A stretch of 64,000 nucleotides of DNA, taken from NCBI GenBank assembly GCA_020435335.1, contig JAGQZT010000031.1:1-64000 (forward strand), given 5' to 3'. This stretch comes from Flavobacteriales bacterium (lineage in GTDB: Bacteria > Bacteroidota > Bacteroidia > Flavobacteriales_E > Vicingaceae). The notes under the pieces were generated by a model, which saw only the letters and a list, made by a program, of their open reading frames with translations, ran no database searches and had not been told where the DNA came from. Below, in pieces: positions 26,669 through 36,465 of the stretch. Numbering within the stretch: the stretch's first letter is position 1; each line of letters starts with the position of its first letter. A program made the position numbers and the translations under genes.

Positions 26669-27937
26669 ATGGAAAACCCTTATCTGGCTATTATTTTTGC
26701 GAGTTTACTGATCGTATTCTCCTACCTGTTCACGCAGCTGTCCAAACTGACCAAAATTCCTTCGGTGATCTTTCTGATCGGGACAGGTGTTGCCCTGCAG
26801 TTTGTGGTACGGTCTGCAGAGATTGAAGTTCCGGATCTGAGCTCCAGCCTCGGTTTGTTAGGGATCGTCGGGTTGATGATGATTGTGCTGGAAGGAGCGC
26901 TGGACATTAAAGTTCACCGCCGGAAGCTGCGTACCATTTTCGCGGCACTGGCTACATCCATCATTATTTTGGGGATTACCAACTCACTGATCGCCTCGAT
27001 TTTGTACTTTACCTTGAATGCTTCCTTCATCAATGCTTTTTTATATGCGATTCCGTTGTCGGTGGTGAGTAGTGCCATCGTGATTCCGAGTGTGCATACC
27101 CTCATTCCGGCCAAGAAAGAGTTCATGATCCTGGAAGCAACCCTGTCGGATATCTTCGGAATTATGTTGTTTGCCTTCTGGATCAAGGACCCTGCTGAAG
27201 GTCAATCCTATTTTGAAGCTATTTCCTGGAATATCCTCATCTCTGTTTCCGTGAGTGTGGTTTTGAGTTATTTCCTGGTCTATGTGTTTTTAAAGATCAA
27301 AACCGAGATCAAATTCTTTTTGTTTTTGGCTATTCTGGCGTTGCTCTTTTCCATTGGAGAATATTTTCATTATTCAGCGCTGTTGATCATCCTGATTTTC
27401 GGGTTGGTATTGAATAACACGCATGCCTTTTTCCGTGGATTCCTGAAGAAGCTGGTTGATCAGCATAAAGTGGAGGAAATCCGGGATGAATTTGTGATCA
27501 TCACGAACGAGACTTCGTTTCTGATCCGCACTTTTTTCTTTGTGATGTTTGGTTTAACCATGAATCTGGAAGGGCTGTTCGATCCCGAAGCCATCATCAT
27601 CGCTTGTTTTGTGATGATCATCATTTTCATTACGCGGGCCTTGAACCTGAAAGTGTTCCTGAAAAGCACCATTTTCCCGCAGATGCTTATTGCTCCGAGA
27701 GGATTGGTTACGATCTTATTGTTTAACAAGATTGTAGAACATAATGGTGTTGCACCTTTCAGTGAGGCTATTCTGGCCTGGGTAATTATCGGCACCAATC
27801 TGGTGATGATGATCGGGTTGATGGCCAGTGGCAGTTCCGAAGATGATATCTTAAGGATTAATGTGGGAGATGCCTCCTCAACCGAACTCGATCACAAATT
27901 TGATACGGATGCGGATGATCAAAATCCGGAAGCATAA
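26669..27937 (+). CDS. Cation:proton antiporter, CPA1/NhaP-like
   Basis: 422 residues with about twelve hydrophobic segments and an acidic hydrophilic tail. Landmarks are FLIGTGVALQFVV, VGLMMIVLEGALDIKVHRRK, LSVVSSAIVIPSVHTLIPAK and LIAPRGLVTILLFNKIVEHN, which fit sodium/hydrogen exchangers. The usual ND or DD pair is not obvious in the middle helices, so the exact ion is uncertain. It starts one base after the mfd stop, probably the same transcript. Confidence 0.82.
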   Translation: MENPYLAIIFASLLIVFSYLFTQLSKLTKIPSVIFLIGTGVALQFVVRSAEIEVPDLSSSLGLLGIVGLMMIVLEGALDIKVHRRKLRTIFAALATSIIILGITNSLIASILYFTLNASFINAFLYAIPLSVVSSAIVIPSVHTLIPAKKEFMILEATLSDIFGIMLFAFWIKDPAEGQSYFEAISWNILISVSVSVVLSYFLVYVFLKIKTEIKFFLFLAILALLFSIGEYFHYSALLIILIFGLVLNNTHAFFRGFLKKLVDQHKVEEIRDEFVIITNETSFLIRTFFFVMFGLTMNLEGLFDPEAIIIACFVMIIIFITRALNLKVFLKSTIFPQMLIAPRGLVTILLFNKIVEHNGVAPFSEAILAWVIIGTNLVMMIGLMASGSSEDDILRINVGDASSTELDHKFDTDADDQNPEA

Positions 27938-27941
27938 AAAA

Positions 27942-27961
27942 AAGGCTGCCGGGGCAGCCTT
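27942..27961 (-). terminator. Rho-independent terminator of mscL
   Basis: 9-bp perfect stem AAGGCTGCC / GGCAGCCTT with a two-base loop. On the minus strand it is followed by a run of T residues (complement of the A-run at 27935-27941), a good intrinsic terminator for mscL. It may also act weakly on the convergent antiporter transcript. Confidence 0.85.
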
Positions 27962-27965
27962 GAGA

Positions 27966-28406
27966 TTATTTGTTTTTGAGCAGGTCTCTGATCTCTGTTA
28001 ACAGGACTTCTTCTTTCGATGGAGCAGGTGGCTCGGCAGGAGCTTCCTCTTCTTTCTTCTCCAATTTATCTTTCATTTTGTTATAAGCTTTCACAACCAT
28101 AAAGATGCAGAATGCAACAATGAAGAACGTGATCACATGGTTGATGAAATTTCCATACATAACCGCAACTTCCTCCGTAGCTTCGGTTACAACGGTTTCA
28201 CCATCCATTACAGCAGGAACGGCATCCTGAATCACCACTTTCAATTCGGTAAAATCCACGCCACCTAAAAGTTTTCCGATCGGAGGCATGATGATGTCGT
28301 TTACCAATGATTTGACGATAGCACCGAAGTAAGTGGCCATGATCAAACCTACCGCCATTTCGACTACGTTTCCTTTGCTGATAAATGTTTTGAATTCTTT
28401 TAACAT
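27966..28406 (-). CDS. mscL: Large-conductance mechanosensitive channel
   Basis: 146 residues. MscL opens under membrane tension to release solutes during hypo-osmotic shock. [20 protein letters not shown] is the first pore helix, followed by [16 protein letters not shown]. The second helix is [20 protein letters not shown], and the helical charged C-terminus ends [11 protein letters not shown]. The Pro/Glu-rich linker is a little longer than in the E. coli protein. Confidence 0.96.
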   Translation of the reverse strand: MLKEFKTFISKGNVVEMAVGLIMATYFGAIVKSLVNDIIMPPIGKLLGGVDFTELKVVIQDAVPAVMDGETVVTEATEEVAVMYGNFINHVITFFIVAFCIFMVVKAYNKMKDKLEKKEEEAPAEPPAPSKEEVLLTEIRDLLKNK

Positions 28407-28471
28407 AATTTTTTTGGTTTAGTTTCCTGCAAATTAAATGATTTTAAGTTTAGGTTCAATTATGGAATAAT

Positions 28472-28479
28472 TACATTTG
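28472..28479 (+). promoter_or_regulatory. -7 box of the Xaa-Pro aminopeptidase gene
   Basis: TACATTTG, a perfect TAnnTTTG, 20 bases before the start codon. No clear -33 TTG is seen. Confidence 0.5.
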
Positions 28480-28499
28480 TTAGACATAAACTCTGTAGC

Positions 28500-29789
28500 A
28501 TGAAATATACACCGATCGATCAAGCGTTATACATCAACAACAGAAAGAACTTTGTAAAGCATTTGAAACCTCATTCAGTCGCGATTTTTAATTCGAATGA
28601 CATTATGCCGACCAATGCGGATGGGACAATGCCCTTCCGTCAGAACAACGACCTGCTTTACCTGAGCGGGATCGATCAGGAGGAGTCGGTGCTGGTAATT
28701 GCACCGAATGCTTCTAACCCGAAGCACAGGGAGGTGTTGTTTGTGAAAGAAACCAGTGAGCTCATCGCGATCTGGGAAGGAGAGAAGTTAACCAAAGATG
28801 CTGCTACCCAACAATCCGGAATCCAGTCTGTTTACTGGCTGTCCGATTTCGAAAACGTATTGCACAACCTGATCGTTGAGGCTGAGACCATTTATCTCAA
28901 TCAGAATGAACACTTGCGGGCCATTACAACAGTTGAAACACGCGATGATCGCTTCAGAAAGCAGTGTAAAGCCAAGTATCCCGATCATCATTACGAGCGA
29001 CTGGCTCCGATCATGCGTAAGCTCCGTCCGATTAAATCTCAACCGGAGATCGATGTGATGCAGCAAGCCTGCAACATCACCGAAAAAGGATTTCGCCGGG
29101 TGCTTGAGTTTGTGAAAGCGGGTGTGATGGAATACGAGATCGAAGCCGAGTTCATGCACGAGTTTTTGCGTAACCGATCCAAAGGATTTGCCTACGAGCC
29201 GATTATTGCTTCCGGGTATAATGCCTGTGTGTTGCATTACGTTCAGAACAACATGGAGTGCAAGGCTGGAGATGTGATCCTGTTGGATGTGGGTGCCGAG
29301 TATGCGAACTATGCTTCCGACATGACCCGTTGTATTCCGGTGAGCGGTACATTTACACCGCGGCAGAAAGAAGTCTACAATGCGGTACTTCGCGTGATGA
29401 AAGCTGCAACAGGTATGCTGACTCCGGGAACCAAACACAACGAATACCATGAGGAAGTCGGCAAGATCATGGAAAGCGAACTGATCGGGCTGGGCTTGTT
29501 GGATAAGCACGATGTGGCGAATCAAGACCCGAAGAATCCATTGTATAAAAAGTATTTCATGCACGGTACTTCCCACCATTTGGGGCTGGATGTACACGAT
29601 GTGGAAGAACGTGATCGTACGTTCGAAGCGGGTATGGTGTTAACGGTAGAACCGGGTATCTACATCCGGGAAGAAAGTCTGGGCATCCGTTTAGAGAACG
29701 ATATCGTAATCACGGGGAACGGTCAATTTGATTTGATGGCGAATATTCCTTTGGAAGCCGAAGAAATTGAGGATTTGATGAACAAGTGA
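28500..29789 (+). CDS. pepP: Xaa-Pro aminopeptidase (M24B family)
   Basis: 429 residues. It removes the N-terminal residue before proline. An N-terminal AMP_N domain (TMPFRQNNDLLYLSGIDQEE) is followed by the pita-bread fold with all metal ligands: ILLDVGAEYANYASDMTR (two Asp), HGTSHHLGLDVHD (His), MVLTVEPGIYI (Glu) and GIRLENDIVIT (Glu). Length as in AMP_N-containing PepP proteins. The stop overlaps the GTG of the next gene. Confidence 0.94.
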   Translation: MKYTPIDQALYINNRKNFVKHLKPHSVAIFNSNDIMPTNADGTMPFRQNNDLLYLSGIDQEESVLVIAPNASNPKHREVLFVKETSELIAIWEGEKLTKDAATQQSGIQSVYWLSDFENVLHNLIVEAETIYLNQNEHLRAITTVETRDDRFRKQCKAKYPDHHYERLAPIMRKLRPIKSQPEIDVMQQACNITEKGFRRVLEFVKAGVMEYEIEAEFMHEFLRNRSKGFAYEPIIASGYNACVLHYVQNNMECKAGDVILLDVGAEYANYASDMTRCIPVSGTFTPRQKEVYNAVLRVMKAATGMLTPGTKHNEYHEEVGKIMESELIGLGLLDKHDVANQDPKNPLYKKYFMHGTSHHLGLDVHDVEERDRTFEAGMVLTVEPGIYIREESLGIRLENDIVITGNGQFDLMANIPLEAEEIEDLMNK

Positions 29790-30589
29790 AGCCAAAGAAC
29801 CTGAAATTTAAGGGAATTCATGTAAGTTATACCGACGAAGGGAAAGGTGTGGCTGTTGTTTTCCTGCATGGATTTTTAGGAAATAAAACCTTATGGGAGG
29901 GTTTTGTCAAGCCTTTCCCGAAATCGCAAAACAGGATCATTACCATTGATTTATTAGGTCATGGAAACACCGATTGCCTCAGTTATCTGCACACGATGGA
30001 TGAGATGGCAGAGGCAGTATATGCAGTGATCAGCCACCTGAAAATCCGGAAGTATTTTTTGGTCGGCCATTCCATGGGAGGTTATGTCAGCCTGGCGTTG
30101 GCGGAGAAATATCCCGATGACATCAGGGGCTTGTGCATGTTTCATTCAACCGCTAAAGGAGATAGCAAGGAAAAACAAAAGGATCGGGATCGGGCCATTA
30201 AAGTGGTGAAACGCAATGCAAAGATTTTTATCGATGAGGCCATTCCTAACTTGTTTAATACGAAAAAGAAACCACATGTGAGAGCTATAGCGAAGGCCAG
30301 GCAGGTTGCCTTGTCGACATCCAAGCAAGGCATTGTGGCTGCTCTGGAAGGTATGAAACAGCGGCTGGAACGCGAGATTGTCTTGCGGTTTGCACCTTAT
30401 CCGGTATTGTATATCATTGGGCAGGACGATCATATTTTGCCCTGCAATGATTTGAAGACTCAGGCTCTACTGGCGGAAAACGGGAGTTATGTGCTGCTGG
30501 AAGGAGTGGGCCACATGGGCTTCCTGGAGGCAAAGGATGAGACTGTGAAGGCGGTGCGGGAATTCGTCACCTTAGTGGCTAAACATTGA
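29786..30589 (+). CDS. Alpha/beta-fold hydrolase
   Basis: 267 residues from a GTG overlapping the upstream stop (GTGA, 29786-29789), so translationally coupled. The oxyanion-side motif is VVFLHGFLGNKTLWEGF, the nucleophile elbow is VGHSMGGYVSLALA, the acid is in YIIGQDDHILPCND and the catalytic His in EGVGHMGFLEAKD. The triad Ser-Asp-His is complete. No signal peptide, so cytoplasmic; the substrate cannot be told. Confidence 0.92.
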   Translation: MKPKNLKFKGIHVSYTDEGKGVAVVFLHGFLGNKTLWEGFVKPFPKSQNRIITIDLLGHGNTDCLSYLHTMDEMAEAVYAVISHLKIRKYFLVGHSMGGYVSLALAEKYPDDIRGLCMFHSTAKGDSKEKQKDRDRAIKVVKRNAKIFIDEAIPNLFNTKKKPHVRAIAKARQVALSTSKQGIVAALEGMKQRLEREIVLRFAPYPVLYIIGQDDHILPCNDLKTQALLAENGSYVLLEGVGHMGFLEAKDETVKAVREFVTLVAKH

Positions 30590-30604
30590 TTTTCGTAATG
30601 AAGA

Positions 30605-31345
30605 TTACAGGAATTTACTCAAGAAAGCCTTTTTCTTATCTCTGCTTACTTTGAGTTGTTCCCCGTTATTCATGATAACCAATTCGCCGCTCTTGTGGTA
30701 TTCTTCCACATTTCGAAGGTTAACGATGGTGCTCTGATGAATCCTGAAGAAACCATACTCACTTAATAGCTTTTCATACTCCCCGATGTTTTTGGCTGCA
30801 ATTATTTTTTTCTTGTTGGTGAAGAAATGAGTGTAATTACCGTCACCCTGAATCCAGTTAATGTCTTCAATTTTGATGATTTGAAACCCTTTCATGTTAG
30901 CGATCACAAGCTTTTGGATTTCACCTTCGTTTCCATAATTCTCGATCAAAATTCGGAATCGTTGGTTTACGGTTTCTTTAAGGCTTAGCAGATGGGTTTC
31001 CAGTTTATTTACGATCTGGCTGAAGTCGTTCGTTTTTACAGGCTTTAATAAGTATCCGAATGCGCTGAATTGGAATGCCTGTAAGGCATATTCATTATAA
31101 GCAGTGATAAAAATGACTTCAAAATTAATGGGGTCTATTTTTTCAAGCAGATCAAAGCCGGTACCTGTTCTCATTTGAATGTCGAGGAATACGATATCGG
31201 GTTCATGTTGTTTAATAACCTCTATTCCGGTTTCAATTCCGTCCGCTTCGGCTACTATTTTAATGTGTTGGGCGTGTTTTTCCGTTAGGTTCCGGATAAC
31301 TGATCTGGCACCTTGCTCATCATCAATAATTATGGCTTTTATCAT
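30605..31345 (-). CDS. LytTR-family response regulator
   Basis: 246 residues. REC domain 1-120: IIDDEQGARSVIRN with the acidic pocket, the phospho-acceptor Asp in PDIVFLDIQMRTGTGFDLLE, and the lysine in GYLLKPVKTNDF. LytTR DNA-binding domain 140-246: INWIQGDGNYTHFFT, FFRIHQSTIVNLRNVEEY. The start overlaps the stop of the kinase gene (ATGA), so it is the kinase's cognate partner. Confidence 0.95.
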   Translation of the reverse strand: MIKAIIIDDEQGARSVIRNLTEKHAQHIKIVAEADGIETGIEVIKQHEPDIVFLDIQMRTGTGFDLLEKIDPINFEVIFITAYNEYALQAFQFSAFGYLLKPVKTNDFSQIVNKLETHLLSLKETVNQRFRILIENYGNEGEIQKLVIANMKGFQIIKIEDINWIQGDGNYTHFFTNKKKIIAAKNIGEYEKLLSEYGFFRIHQSTIVNLRNVEEYHKSGELVIMNNGEQLKVSRDKKKAFLSKFL

Positions 31346-33177
31346 GGGTTTAAAGGTATTAAAAGAGTTACTGTTGTGCCGCCTTCTTCCCGTTCTTCAG
31401 CCGTTACGGCATTATTGATGTTAAGGCGGGCCGCCGTAATTTCCATTCCCTGAGATTTGTGCTTTTGGTTTGTTTTTGAGGCTTTACTTTTGTCGATACC
31501 GATTCCATTGTCTGTGATGGTGCAGATGAGGGTTGAGTCTTTTTCTTTGGTGATTCGGATGTCAATTTTGCCGTTTTTTCCGGTTGGTAAGATACCATGC
31601 CAGATTGCGTTCTCAACAAACGGCTGTAAGATTAATGGAGGTACGAGATCATGCAACAGGTCGATACGGTTGTCCAGTTCAATATTGTATTCGATCATTC
31701 CTCCGGTTCTTTCATTTTCAAGATCAAGGTAAAGTTTTAAGGTTTCCAGTTCATCATTGATGCTGATTTTTGAACTACCACTTTTTTCCAGGACGGTTCG
31801 CAATAGTTGTCCGAAGTCACCGATAAAATCATTGGCCTGTTCGGTTTTCCCTTCCATGATCATGTGTTGGATATTACTCAGGCTGTTAAAGATAAAATGG
31901 GGATTCATTTGAGCCCTTAATGCTTTTTGCTCCAGTTCGGCTTGCTTCTGCAATTCACGGATTTTGCGTTGTTTTAAGTAAAAAATAATAAGTAGCACGA
32001 GTAAGATCAGAATACTTACTGAAAGAGCTATGATAATATTTCTTGCTTTCAGCTTGGTGGATAACTGCTCTTTTTCCAGATTGAGACGCTGAATTTCAAG
32101 TTCTTTCTTTTCACCCTGAAATTCTTCCTGCAATTCATTGATCCGGTTTTGAGTTGTTGCATTCAATTGATCGAGTTCCAGTTCAACCCATTTGTTGTAG
32201 GCTTCATACGCTTTTTCCAGATCACCCATGGTGTAGTAAACCAGATCCAGGCCGGAATAGGCCATTCTGATCAGGCGGTTGTCTTGTTCTTTTTGAGCGA
32301 TAGCCAGCGAGCTGTCCAGTGCTTCGATGGCCTTGTCATACGCTTTGAGCTCCAGATATGGTTTGGCCATGTCGTGCAGCAGCGAACTCGTAGATCGTTT
32401 ATATTCCCGGGCATCCGGAATGGATGCAAGTGTTTGTTGATAGGTGTCAATGGCCTTTCGGTAATCTTTTAGTGAATAATATGCTCCTGCAAGACCGATT
32501 CCGGCAGCAACTTGTGTGTGTGTATCATGTGATGAACGGGCAATTTCAAATGATTTGCTGTAATGCTGAATGGCCAGGTTATAATTCTTGTTATTTACAT
32601 AAGCATTTCCCAGGGAAACGAAAGATCGTCCAAGATTAGTAGAGTCATGGGTTTGCTCCAGATAGTAAATGGACTGAACGTGGTATTCGATGCTTTTTTG
32701 AATGTAGTGTTCGTTATTTTGGTTCAACTCATCCCAACTCATGTAGTCATAGACGTCTCCCAGATAACTGTATAGATTTCCCAGAAAACGTTTGTCATGC
32801 ATTTTTTCAAACAGTCCGATGGATTTCAAATAGAATTGAACAGCCTGATCGTAATTGGCGTACACATTTCCCAAATGACCTTTACAGGCATAACCCATGG
32901 CAATTCCTCTATTGTAATGGAGTTCTTTGGCAAGTTCGAGCGTTTGTTCGGTATAATGTTGGGTTTTTTCCTGATCGTAATACAAGTGCTGAATGGCAAG
33001 TTCATACGTAGTGTTAACCCTGTCTGTATCTTCGTTGGTGCGGGTCAGGTATTTTTCAAGGCTGTCAATGACCGGCTGGTTTTGACTGTAGCCTGATAGG
33101 CATAGTAGTCCATAAAGGAAAAAAAAGCACAACCTGAGCTGTGCCTTTTTCTGATATAAACCATTATGAAAAATCAT
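31342..33177 (-). CDS. TPR-containing LytS-type sensor histidine kinase
   Basis: 611 residues from the ATG at 33177, directly after the upstream stop (TAAAATG). Signal peptide LRLCFFFLYGLLCLSGYSQ, then a row of extracytoplasmic TPRs (about 40-360), a coiled coil, one membrane helix (IIIALSVSILILLVLLIIFY) and a His_kinase domain with LRAQMNPHFIFNSLSNIQH (phospho-acceptor His) and ATP-lid ITDNGIGIDKS. The TPR sensor should lie in the periplasm. It is co-encoded with a T9SS-secreted protein upstream and a LytTR regulator downstream, suggesting that it senses envelope or secretion state. Confidence 0.93.
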   Translation of the reverse strand: MIFHNGLYQKKAQLRLCFFFLYGLLCLSGYSQNQPVIDSLEKYLTRTNEDTDRVNTTYELAIQHLYYDQEKTQHYTEQTLELAKELHYNRGIAMGYACKGHLGNVYANYDQAVQFYLKSIGLFEKMHDKRFLGNLYSYLGDVYDYMSWDELNQNNEHYIQKSIEYHVQSIYYLEQTHDSTNLGRSFVSLGNAYVNNKNYNLAIQHYSKSFEIARSSHDTHTQVAAGIGLAGAYYSLKDYRKAIDTYQQTLASIPDAREYKRSTSSLLHDMAKPYLELKAYDKAIEALDSSLAIAQKEQDNRLIRMAYSGLDLVYYTMGDLEKAYEAYNKWVELELDQLNATTQNRINELQEEFQGEKKELEIQRLNLEKEQLSTKLKARNIIIALSVSILILLVLLIIFYLKQRKIRELQKQAELEQKALRAQMNPHFIFNSLSNIQHMIMEGKTEQANDFIGDFGQLLRTVLEKSGSSKISINDELETLKLYLDLENERTGGMIEYNIELDNRIDLLHDLVPPLILQPFVENAIWHGILPTGKNGKIDIRITKEKDSTLICTITDNGIGIDKSKASKTNQKHKSQGMEITAARLNINNAVTAEEREEGGTTVTLLIPLNP

Positions 33178-33178
33178 T

Positions 33179-35728
33179 TTATTGTAATAATAGCTTGCGG
33201 GTTGTAACACCTTGCTTCGTTTTCAATTGGACAAAATAAATACCTTTCGCCTGTTCATGAAGATCGAGCTTAATGGTGTTGACAAACGACCATGTTCCTA
33301 TCAATTCTCCGGCAATGTTAATTACTGACAAATCTACTCTTTGATTTTCATTATTAAAATAATTTACAGTAAATAGACCGGAAGTTGGATTCGGATAAAT
33401 TTGAATCAGCTGGTCGTTTCCGGATTCATTTATCCCAACTCCTGTTACGTTTACACAGGTAGAGGTGTCGGTGCAGTTGTTTTGAGTTACCGATACGGCA
33501 TAATTTCCGTTCGTAGATGCCACAAACAACTGGCTTGTGGCTCCGGCTATAATTTCATAGTTATTGTCGCAGTCTAACCACTGGTAAGTGGCGGATGATG
33601 CGTTGGCGATGATGGAGTCATTACTGTTGGTGGTGGTTGCATCAACGGAGTTAATGGTCAAGTTTAGCGTTACGATGCTGTCGCAACCGTTGGTAGCACC
33701 TCCGGTAATGGTGTGAGTAGGAGATGTGGTACTAGTTGTATAGGTGTTGTTGTCGATCCACATGTACGAATCGCAGGCGGTAACGATATCAGTACCGCTG
33801 GTTGCGTTGTTAATGGTCAAGTTCAGGGTAACAATGCTGTCGCATCCGTTAGCGGCACCTCCGGTAATGGTGTGAGTAGGTGAGGTGGTACTAGTTGTAT
33901 AGGTGTTGTTGTCGATCCACATGTACGAATCGCAGGCGGTAACGATATCAGTACCGCTGGTTGCGTTATTAATGGTCAAGTTCAGGGTAACAATACTGTC
34001 ACATCCGTTAGCGGCACCTCCGGTAATGGTGTGAGTCGGTGAGGTGGTACTGGCTGTATAAGTGTTGTTGTCGATCCAGGTGTAGGAATTGCAAGCCGTA
34101 ACGATATCGGTACCGCTGGTTGCGTTGTTAATGGTTAAATTCAGGGTAACAATACTGTCGCATCCGCTGGCAGCGCCATTAATAATTGTGTGTGTAGCGG
34201 TATTGTTGTTCGAAGTGTAGGTGTTTCCGTCGATCCATTGATGAGAAGTACATGCGGTGATAATATCGGTGCCATTGCTTGCGGAATTGCAAATACTAAG
34301 CTTCTGAACAAAACCATCATAATAAGTTAATGGAGCCGTCAGATTAAATACCCCGGGAGTTGGATCAAAATCAACAGTTACGTTAAAATAGCCAGAAGTA
34401 TAAACGCTACCGTTATTGCCAAGAGCTATGGAATAGCTCAGATCGAGATCGGTGCCTCCTATACCGGTAGCCCATTCAAAATTTCCGGCCGTATCCAGAG
34501 AAAGGGTGTAGATATCGTAATTACCGTTGGATGTGAGGTTATAAACGCCTGCATTTGGGTCGAAATCTACTACATCTTTGAATCGTCCGGTGCAATAAAT
34601 TTTTCCATTATTGGAAACGGCTAAGGATTGTCCGATGTCCGATTGTAGCCCTCCAAATTGTTTCGCCCATTTGAAATTCCCATTGACATCCAGTTTAACT
34701 AAATAAGCGTCCAGTCCTCCGTTTGATGTCATGTTAAAGGTTCCGGTACCCGGATCAAAATCAACAGTTAAGCCGAAAGACCCCGTTATGTATAGGTTGG
34801 CATTATTATCGGTCGAAATGGAGAAACCATTATCTGTATACCCTGAACCAATTTGCTTGGCCCACTGGTAGGTGCCGTTGGTATCTAATTTCAAAATAAA
34901 AATATCATAATTGGTTGATGTATAGTTAACTGTTCCAATACCAGGGTCAAAATCAGCAGTTCCTGAAAAAGTACCTACCATACAGAGGTCATTATTGATA
35001 TCAAATTCCATTGAATAAACAAGTGCTAAATAGGTGCTTGCGATTTGTTTAACCCATAGAAAATTTCCGTTGCTATCTAGTTTCTGGATATATGTCTCAT
35101 AAACTGCGGCTGACGAATTCAGGTTAAAAGTTCCCACTCCCGGATCAAAATCAACAGTGGTGTTAAATTGTCCAGCAGAATAAATGTTGTTGTCGGAATC
35201 AGTAATAATATATCTTCCGGATTCGCTATTTGTAGTACTACCCATTTGTCTGACCCAAATGAAATCTCCGCTTGAAGTTAATTTGAGAATAAAAGCATCA
35301 TTTCCACCATTTGATGTGAGGTTATTTACTCCTGATCCTGGATCAAAGTCAATGGTGCCGCCAAAATTACCGGTTAAAACAACATTGCCCGAATGGTCAA
35401 TGGTGATGGAAAGAGCTTCCTGGGATACATTGCCACCTATTTGTTTAGCCCAAATCAGGTTGCCGTTGCTATCCAACTTCCGAATATATATATCCGTATT
35501 CCCAGCTTCTGTCATATTAAAGATTCCCGGGCCAGGGTCAAAATCAACGGTTCCGCTAAACAATCCGATCTGATATGTATTTCCTCCGTTATCAGCTACA
35601 ATTTGATAGGACAAATCAGAAGAGTTGGAACTGATTTGATTCGCCCATTCGAAGTTGGGTTGGGCATATGCGGAATGTCCAATAAGTAATATTCCGACAA
35701 GCAGGATTAAAGAGTTAAGAGTTTTCAT
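33179..35728 (-). CDS. T9SS type A secreted protein with SBBP-like propeller and internal repeats
   Basis: 849 residues. Signal peptide SLILLVGILLIGHSAYAQ. About nine SBBP-type blades follow, each with WAKQIG and VDFDPGxGxxN (about 25-470); VDFDPG repeats could bind calcium. Then four near-identical 53-residue repeats (NATSGTDIVTACDSYMWID, GCDSIVTLNLTIN) and a type A sorting domain (IQIYPNPTSGLFTVNYF, GIYFVQLKTKQGVTTRKLLL). Exported by the T9SS and probably cell-surface or released. It precedes the kinase gene by one base, so production of this protein and of the signalling pair are linked. Confidence 0.9.
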   Translation of the reverse strand: MKTLNSLILLVGILLIGHSAYAQPNFEWANQISSNSSDLSYQIVADNGGNTYQIGLFSGTVDFDPGPGIFNMTEAGNTDIYIRKLDSNGNLIWAKQIGGNVSQEALSITIDHSGNVVLTGNFGGTIDFDPGSGVNNLTSNGGNDAFILKLTSSGDFIWVRQMGSTTNSESGRYIITDSDNNIYSAGQFNTTVDFDPGVGTFNLNSSAAVYETYIQKLDSNGNFLWVKQIASTYLALVYSMEFDINNDLCMVGTFSGTADFDPGIGTVNYTSTNYDIFILKLDTNGTYQWAKQIGSGYTDNGFSISTDNNANLYITGSFGLTVDFDPGTGTFNMTSNGGLDAYLVKLDVNGNFKWAKQFGGLQSDIGQSLAVSNNGKIYCTGRFKDVVDFDPNAGVYNLTSNGNYDIYTLSLDTAGNFEWATGIGGTDLDLSYSIALGNNGSVYTSGYFNVTVDFDPTPGVFNLTAPLTYYDGFVQKLSICNSASNGTDIITACTSHQWIDGNTYTSNNNTATHTIINGAASGCDSIVTLNLTINNATSGTDIVTACNSYTWIDNNTYTASTTSPTHTITGGAANGCDSIVTLNLTINNATSGTDIVTACDSYMWIDNNTYTTSTTSPTHTITGGAANGCDSIVTLNLTINNATSGTDIVTACDSYMWIDNNTYTTSTTSPTHTITGGATNGCDSIVTLNLTINSVDATTTNSNDSIIANASSATYQWLDCDNNYEIIAGATSQLFVASTNGNYAVSVTQNNCTDTSTCVNVTGVGINESGNDQLIQIYPNPTSGLFTVNYFNNENQRVDLSVINIAGELIGTWSFVNTIKLDLHEQAKGIYFVQLKTKQGVTTRKLLLQ
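33655..34295. repeat. 159-bp intragenic repeats in the propeller-protein gene
   Basis: Four tandem units of 159 bp (53 codons). The two middle ones are nearly identical: a shared stretch starting CATCCGTTAGCGGCACCTCC occurs at about 33843 and 34002. The repeated module carries a CDSIVTLNLTIN end. Confidence 0.8.
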
Positions 35729-35750
35729 ATTCTGTGATTTTATTGGATTT

Positions 35751-36311
35751 TTAAATATTCAAATGTGTTATGTAATCTACCAGCTCCGCATATTTTTCAG
35801 AATCGGCGGGGTCAAGGGTGATCGGTGATCGGTCTTTTACATAGGTTTGTTTTAAAAAAGCTTTCCCGATTCCTTTTTGTTGGTCTACAATACCTTCGGG
35901 ATTTTTCAGGGTCAGGTGGAGTTCGCCGTTCTCCTGTTGGTTGATGTTGGAGAATTCATTCCAGTTGATGAATGTCTTTTTGAAAAATTCTTTATTCAGA
36001 AACAGCCCCTCTTTATTTGCTGCAATGGATGGGTTCTTAAAGTCAAAAGAACTCCACATGAGACCGTAGATTATGGGGATGGCTATTACAAAACCGAGCC
36101 CCCAGCCATATAATGTGGGTGCCAGTCCTTTTTCTTTTACTTTGCCGGTCAGCACATTTTGTGTGAGAATCGTATAATCTTCCCAGTTCATTTTCGCCCA
36201 GACCACACATACTATGGAGATCAGAAAAAGAATGAGTCCTACTAAATAGATTTTTTTGATTTTCGATTTGTCCAGGTAGATTTCTACCTCAAAATGCTCT
36301 TTCATGTACAT
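35751..36311 (-). CDS. STM3941-like membrane protein of unknown function
   Basis: 186 residues; a second ATG at 36305 is possible. Two membrane helices (IYLVGLILFLISIVCVVWA; GWGLGFVIAIPIIYGLMW) are followed by a cytoplasmic PH-like part (ANKEGLFLNKEFFKKTFINW, NGELHLTLKNPEGI). The layout resembles STM3941-family proteins. It lies 22 bases upstream of the T9SS cargo gene, on the same strand. No function known. Confidence 0.65.
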   Translation of the reverse strand: MYMKEHFEVEIYLDKSKIKKIYLVGLILFLISIVCVVWAKMNWEDYTILTQNVLTGKVKEKGLAPTLYGWGLGFVIAIPIIYGLMWSSFDFKNPSIAANKEGLFLNKEFFKKTFINWNEFSNINQQENGELHLTLKNPEGIVDQQKGIGKAFLKQTYVKDRSPITLDPADSEKYAELVDYITHLNI

Positions 36312-36465
36312 TGACTTTTAATGGTTGAGGGTCAAATGTAGCTGGAAGTTGTTGGATTAAAAACCGGTATTGTATATTGGGTTTGGTGGAGTAAAAATCC
36401 GGTGGTTTTCAGTTATAATCCCGTTGTGTAACTAAAAAAATAGGGAGATAAAAAGTTGGGTAAAT

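Noticed and set aside
28788-29597. 269-codon minus-strand frame inside pepP
   Set aside because: Lies wholly opposite an intact metallopeptidase gene; peptide is not protein-like.
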